In this document: positions 59,805 to 64,000 of the stretch, piece by piece
How the letters are laid out: each line of letters starts with the position of its first letter
Position numbering within the stretch: position 1 is the first letter of the stretch
Source: Kalmusia sp. IMI 367209
Lineage: Eukaryota; Ascomycota; Dothideomycetes; Pleosporales; Didymosphaeriaceae
Length of the DNA: 64,000 bases
Reading direction: 5' to 3'
Assembly: GCA_027946365.1 (NCBI GenBank)
Contig: JAPEUQ010000003.1
Span: forward strand, 124,001-188,000
Made by a program: the position numbers and the translations under genes
The notes under the pieces: model-generated
What the model saw: the letters and a program-made list of their open reading frames with translations, nothing else
The model's database searches: none
What the model was told of the DNA's origin: nothing

Positions 59805-62002
59805 TTAGACGTGTTCGTCAGTCCTCTTTGCAGGAGGGGATGAATCGGGACCAGGAGCCATGGTTTCATAATCAGATGAACCGGGAGCGGGAGCTATTGT
59901 TTCGTACTGAGATGAATTGGGGCCGGGGCCCCTTTCTTCCAGTCGGGAGATATTAAACGTAACAGTTTCAGCTACTTTGTTTTTGGGCGTTTCCGTCTTG
60001 GGTGGTGACCTTTCCTTACCTGGACTTTCTAGTTTATCGTCTGCTTTAGGGTTTATGGTTTCTTTTGGTATAGAGTTTTGGTCAGACTTCCGGGGTCGAC
60101 CTCTGCCTTTCTTAGGTGCATGTTTTGCCGGGCTCGTGATAATGGGTCTCTTCACCATGGCAAGTTTCTGTTGCTCTTCTGGTGCTGTATCTGAATCGTC
60201 TCGGACGAACTCCTCAGATAAGTGGTGAACTCTTCGCTGCTTGCGTTTCTGCTTTCCTCCCTTTTGTACCGGGCTGTGAACGGTCGACTCAATTTGCTCT
60301 TCTACTATCTCATCTTGTTGCTGCTGCTCTTCGAACACTTCATGCTCAAGCTCCTTGGCCAGTACTTGTTGTGTCTGAGTTGATTTTCGCCGCGCAAGCT
60401 TTCTCTTCGGCTGGTTTGGTGCACGATTTTTAGCTGGTGCAATGAAATCTTCATCCTCATCTTCCGAGGTCTTTTTCCACGCTCGACCTTTGCCTTTGTA
60501 GTGGGCCTTTTTTACAGGCTGTGGCTCTTCAAAATCAAGCATTGCGTCGTCTTCATCTTCTTCATCGAGGAGTGTCTCAATCTCATTCTCTATCTCTTCC
60601 TCTGCTTCCTCAGGATAAGAACTTTGAGCTAAGTTGGTTAACTTTAGTCTGGTCTTTGCATTCGGAGAAGGTTTGGTACTGTTATGTGCCTCGGGCTCAG
60701 AGACTAGCTCTTCAAAGGCCTGCGCGTGGTGGAAATATGGTCGCTGCTGAGCGGGCGTGCGGGTACGCAGTCCGCGCCTTGAAGATGATGAGCCCGGACC
60801 TTCGGGTGAAGCGGCTGCGTTCTTTGGCGTTACAACGTCATCAGCAGGATCATCGAAGTGATCGTCCACGTCTTTTGGGACGGTTGCTTGAGACTAAGGT
60901 ACTATTAGAATCGAGAGAAAAATGATTGTTTCGCAAGAAAACATACTGAGTGTTTCCTCTTTGGCTTTCTCCCTGATTTTGCTTTAAGTGGTTCCGGGGT
61001 GGCTACGACCGGGGCGTGATGCTCTACTGCGAGGCTTGTCAGCTTACATCGATTGCGCAACATGTAATAAATCTGTGGATGCAGCAGACAGTGAATGGAA
61101 ATTATATGCATCGCGGTGGTGGCGACGAAGTGGGGTAAGGCACACGCTATACGCTCAAAGATCAAGGTGCAACATACCAGGCGCACTAGGCTCGCGACGA
61201 TACGCTGCAGCGGCAACAACTCTGTTCATAGCCACAGGATCTTCTTCCTCATCTTCGGGGGAAATGATCTCTGCGGACTGTAAACGCGCGTTAGTGCTGC
61301 GTTCGCGAACTTGTGTCAGTCATGCTTACAAGGAATTGTTTCTTCCTCCGTCCACCCGACTTTCGCCGCCCATTAGCAGGACTAGCTGATACAGATGATG
61401 CAAGAGGTAGGGTCTCAATAGCTGGAGCTGGTCCTTCGACCCCATCACTGACATCTGACACAACAATGTCTTCAGACTAGGGAAGGTCAATTGAGTGCAT
61501 AATAGTCTGAATAAAGGTTATTACCAGGTAAGGCTTTTTTGGTTTCCTCTTTCGCTTCGCGGCGGCTGCCGCGTCCTCTGATTTCGATTGCAAGGCGGAT
61601 GTTGACGATTTGCCCGCACGATTCTTACCATGGCCATTCGTTGTCACCGATTTCTTCGGCTGCTCCGGTGGGCCACGCGAAATGAACGTGGGTGCCTCCA
61701 GGTCAGATTCCTCATTCTACTGTCATCAGCAACACTCAACTGTGAAGAATGGCAATCATAGGACTTACGCTGGATGAGGTCTCCTCCCAAACGTCCAGTG
61801 TCGTATACCAGAGAAACGGCCCGAGGACGTGTTCTGATGATGTCCAGTCTTCGTAGCTCAACGGACTAGGCCCAGCATCACGCTTGTAGATGGCGTACTC
61901 TGCGTTGCCGTAAACTTTGAGCCATGCTTCGAGAGATTGGAAACGAGGACGCGATCTGTCATATGTCGCGCGTTTGACAGGCGCCTGTGCGGCGGGCGCC
62001 AT
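59805..62002 (-). CDS. Unrecognised AT-hook, acidic/basic nuclear protein
   Basis: Six exons, 62002-61769, 61716-61525, 61476-61330, 61277-61178, 61026-60947 and 60893-59805, give 613 residues in one frame. The only compact part is the N-terminus (about 15-75): RPRFQSLEAWLKVYGNAEYA, KRDAGPSPLSYEDWTSSEHV, LGPFLWYTTLDVWEE. The rest is low complexity with basic clusters (KRKRKPKKP, RRKSGGRRKK, GRKPKRKHS), Glu/Asp-rich blocks and one AT-hook, KKGRGRPRKSD. These suggest a DNA- or chromatin-bound scaffold. A fungal orthologue probably exists because the N-terminal block looks constrained, but I cannot name it. Splice phases are consistent, and exon borders have canonical ends. It is the nearest upstream neighbour of an SPT7-like gene on the same strand. 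Confidence 0.65.
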
Positions 62003-63337
62003 TATGTTGCGTTGGAGGTCGTGATTAAGAGGAAACAGACTTGTGGAATGACCGAACACAGAAAGAAAAGCACAGCCGATAATGAGAGATGGATAGCAGC
62101 AAATAGCGGCAGCACGTAAAATTTTTCCGTTAATCGCTGCGTGCCGCACAAAGTGGTGCGCACAAGGCGGCGGTGTGAGTGAAAAGAAGGTTGAGTGAAG
62201 TGACAGAAAGGTCTAATTCAAGAAGAGATGAACCGTGGTCTTGTCGCACCGTCAGCTAAGACCTAAAAAGCGGACAGGAACGAAGCCTAGAACAACACAA
62301 CGTACCGAAACACGACAGATACTTAGCTTTCGCAATGGCGCGTGATGGGAGTAGCAAAGGCTATTAACGTGATCGAAGGTGGAAGTGGAATGGAAGGTCG
62401 GGTGCGAAGTTGCCCGCGCGCTAAGGACATCATTGATAATTTCAGCTCGGCTATCAAAGTCAGGGCATATCAGAACTTGGCTACGCAGCATTGAGCAAAT
62501 GCTGAAGAAGACTCTTGATGGTATGGTAATTCGGATAAATTTCATCTTGAGTAGCAATTACTGTTCCTCGACGTTGTGACTTTCAATGGTGGCGACGTAC
62601 AGGCTGCGCTCTGCAACCACGATTGCGTGTGCCAGCATTACTTACATGATCAACGAAGCTATCCTGCCGCTACAAGAGCATGGGACGGTCGGCAGCCTAA
62701 TGCGATTGACGTCCTCAGCCTGTAAGAATGTGTATATGAGGAATGCAAACTTGCAAGGTATTACTGCAGACATGTTTCCCAATGTCCCTGTTCTGAGTAC
62801 AAAAGCAACGACATATCAATGAAGCTCATATTGACAACTATGCCTGCTCTAACAAGAGCCACTGCTGTGGCAATGGTGTTTTATATACAGAATCATGAAA
62901 AGCCAGTCTTGCAAACGCTCACCGCCCTTTAACCTCTCGAGTGCAATTGCACCGTAAAGGAGCCCCAAAGGTCGAAGGGTATACAACCGCAGATTGATTC
63001 TGACCCACTTAGAACAAGGTCAAAGAAAGCCTCCAGAATGAGACTGAATGAAGAAACGCCGAACTTCCATATGCTTGCGGAGACCATTCGTCTGACATAT
63101 CTTCTGTCCATCGGGTATCAGACAAAGAACAGGTAAAAGTGATATTAGAACCGGACATTTGAGGGAGTGAGAAAAGTAAAAGTACATAAGTCTGCGCCTT
63201 CTGTGACGAAATTGACAATAAAGAAGGTAAGCTGAAGCTGCGGTACACCACGCACTCCTCCAGTGCTCTATGGTTAAGTTGAGATGATATTTGTAATGCG
63301 ACATGTGAAAACCGCACTGGACTCGCTATGTATAAGC
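62003..63337. other. Upstream region of AT-hook gene and 3' flank of SPT7-like gene
   Basis: No gene is supported in 1.3 kb. Short frames on both strands have no motifs. Confidence 0.45.
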
Positions 63338-64000
63338 TTATGCCGCGAGGATACTCTCCGGGCTTATCATTCCCACAGCGCTACCATCGTCTTTTTCAGG
63401 TTCGGCGACGTTTTGATTCTCTTTCTGAGGCATCTCAAGCTTGAGCTTGCCTATTGGTTTGCCAAGACCCTTGATCAGGCCTCCGTTTGTATTAGCACCG
63501 TGGTCATTGCCGCCGTTATCATCTTTCTCTTCGTCAAGCTTTCGTTTCTTCCGTGCCATCTGCTGTTGCTCTCTTAATGGACGCTTGCGCGGACTAGAGA
63601 TTTTGCCGGTTGGAGGAAGGCGTGGCTTAGGGAAACGTTGTTTGGGTGGAAGGTCTTCATCCTCAACAAGTGATTGGTTGTTGTTAACCCGTAGCTTATC
63701 AAGAAGCCACTTTTGCACAAGCCCAATCTGTTCGGCAACGTTTTGTACAGTGACAGGCTCGAATTTCGACGGCTCCTCCATAAGAGCACCTGTAGTGGTA
63801 ACATTACTGGCATCGCGTTAGCAATTGTTCTGATGAACGAGCGTCTATAGGCATACTTAGTATTCTGAGCAGCATATGCATTGTGCATCCTATTCTGCAA
63901 TAAATGCAGTGGAACGCTAAATGCCACACCAAATTCTTTGTCGAGACCGAGCTCTTTGAATCCGAAGAAATCTTCACCGATGTCCTCTGCGAAGTCGCCC
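63338..64000 (-). CDS. C-terminal part of SPT7-like SAGA subunit (cut by window end)
   Basis: Two 3' exons are visible, 64000-63857 and 63806-63338 (50-bp intron, phase 2). The upstream part lies beyond the window. The readable 200 residues begin [20 protein letters not shown] and continue [20 protein letters not shown], then [18 protein letters not shown], then [20 protein letters not shown] and a basic [16 protein letters not shown]. To my recollection this order (GEDFLGLKELG, VEDEDLP, basic tail) is that of the C-terminus of fungal Spt7. Spt7 is the SAGA scaffold with a bromodomain and histone fold; neither is visible here. The identity should be treated as probable. Confidence 0.6.

Noticed and set aside
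1..64000. Biosynthetic backbone genes (PKS, NRPS, terpene synthase) and CRISPR arrays
   Set aside because: I looked for their motifs and regular spaced repeats and found none.

Overview
The window looks like chromosomal DNA of a filamentous ascomycete, most probably a Dothideomycete; the class is inference. Direct signs are genes split by introns of about 45-130 bp with GT/AG ends, Zn2Cys6 and HET proteins, a PTH11-type receptor, and an AT-rich retrotransposon with the CpA-to-TpA decay typical of repeat-induced point mutation (RIP). I assembled splice sites by eye from reading frame, GT/AG and family conservation. No transcript evidence was available. I recognised no rRNA, tRNA, CRISPR array or origin.

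Layout. 0.6-1.9 kb: a frameshifted HET-domain pseudogene (-). 2.8-11.5 kb: four plus-strand genes, namely quinolinate phosphoribosyltransferase, a Zn2Cys6 factor, a Dal5/Tna1-type permease and an aldehyde dehydrogenase carrying one frameshift. 13.3-18.8 kb: a BTB protein (-), a three-KH RNA-binding protein (-) and, divergent from it, a coiled-coil protein resembling Cenp-K (+). 18.8-23.7 kb: a long stretch with no convincing gene. 23.7-26.5 kb: a CP2/grainyhead factor (-). 28.9-31.0 kb: an unrecognised coiled-coil protein (-). 31.64-37.52 kb: a structurally complete but RIP-decayed Ty1/copia element with 134-bp LTRs and a 5-bp target duplication. 38.3-38.5 kb: a predicted 47-residue secreted peptide (-). 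39.5-45.5 kb: a CYP504-like P450 (-), an M19 dipeptidase (-) and a divergent permease (+). 47.1-49.6 kb: a PTH11-like receptor (+) and a secreted protein with internal repeats (+). 50.6-57.6 kb: protein disulfide isomerase (-), a DHH1-type helicase (-) and a rhomboid protease (+). 59.8-64 kb: an AT-hook nuclear protein (-) and the 3' end of an SPT7-like SAGA subunit (-).

How the parts fit. Housekeeping genes (PDI, DHH1, SPT7, KH, CP2, BNA6-type enzyme) are intact and alternate with accessory material. That material includes broken HET and ALDH genes, the dead retroelement, a possible small catabolic group (P450, dipeptidase, permease) and two predicted secreted proteins. The secreted proteins are the least explained items. 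The best candidates for something undescribed are the 47-residue peptide next to the retroelement and the REE-repeat secreted protein.
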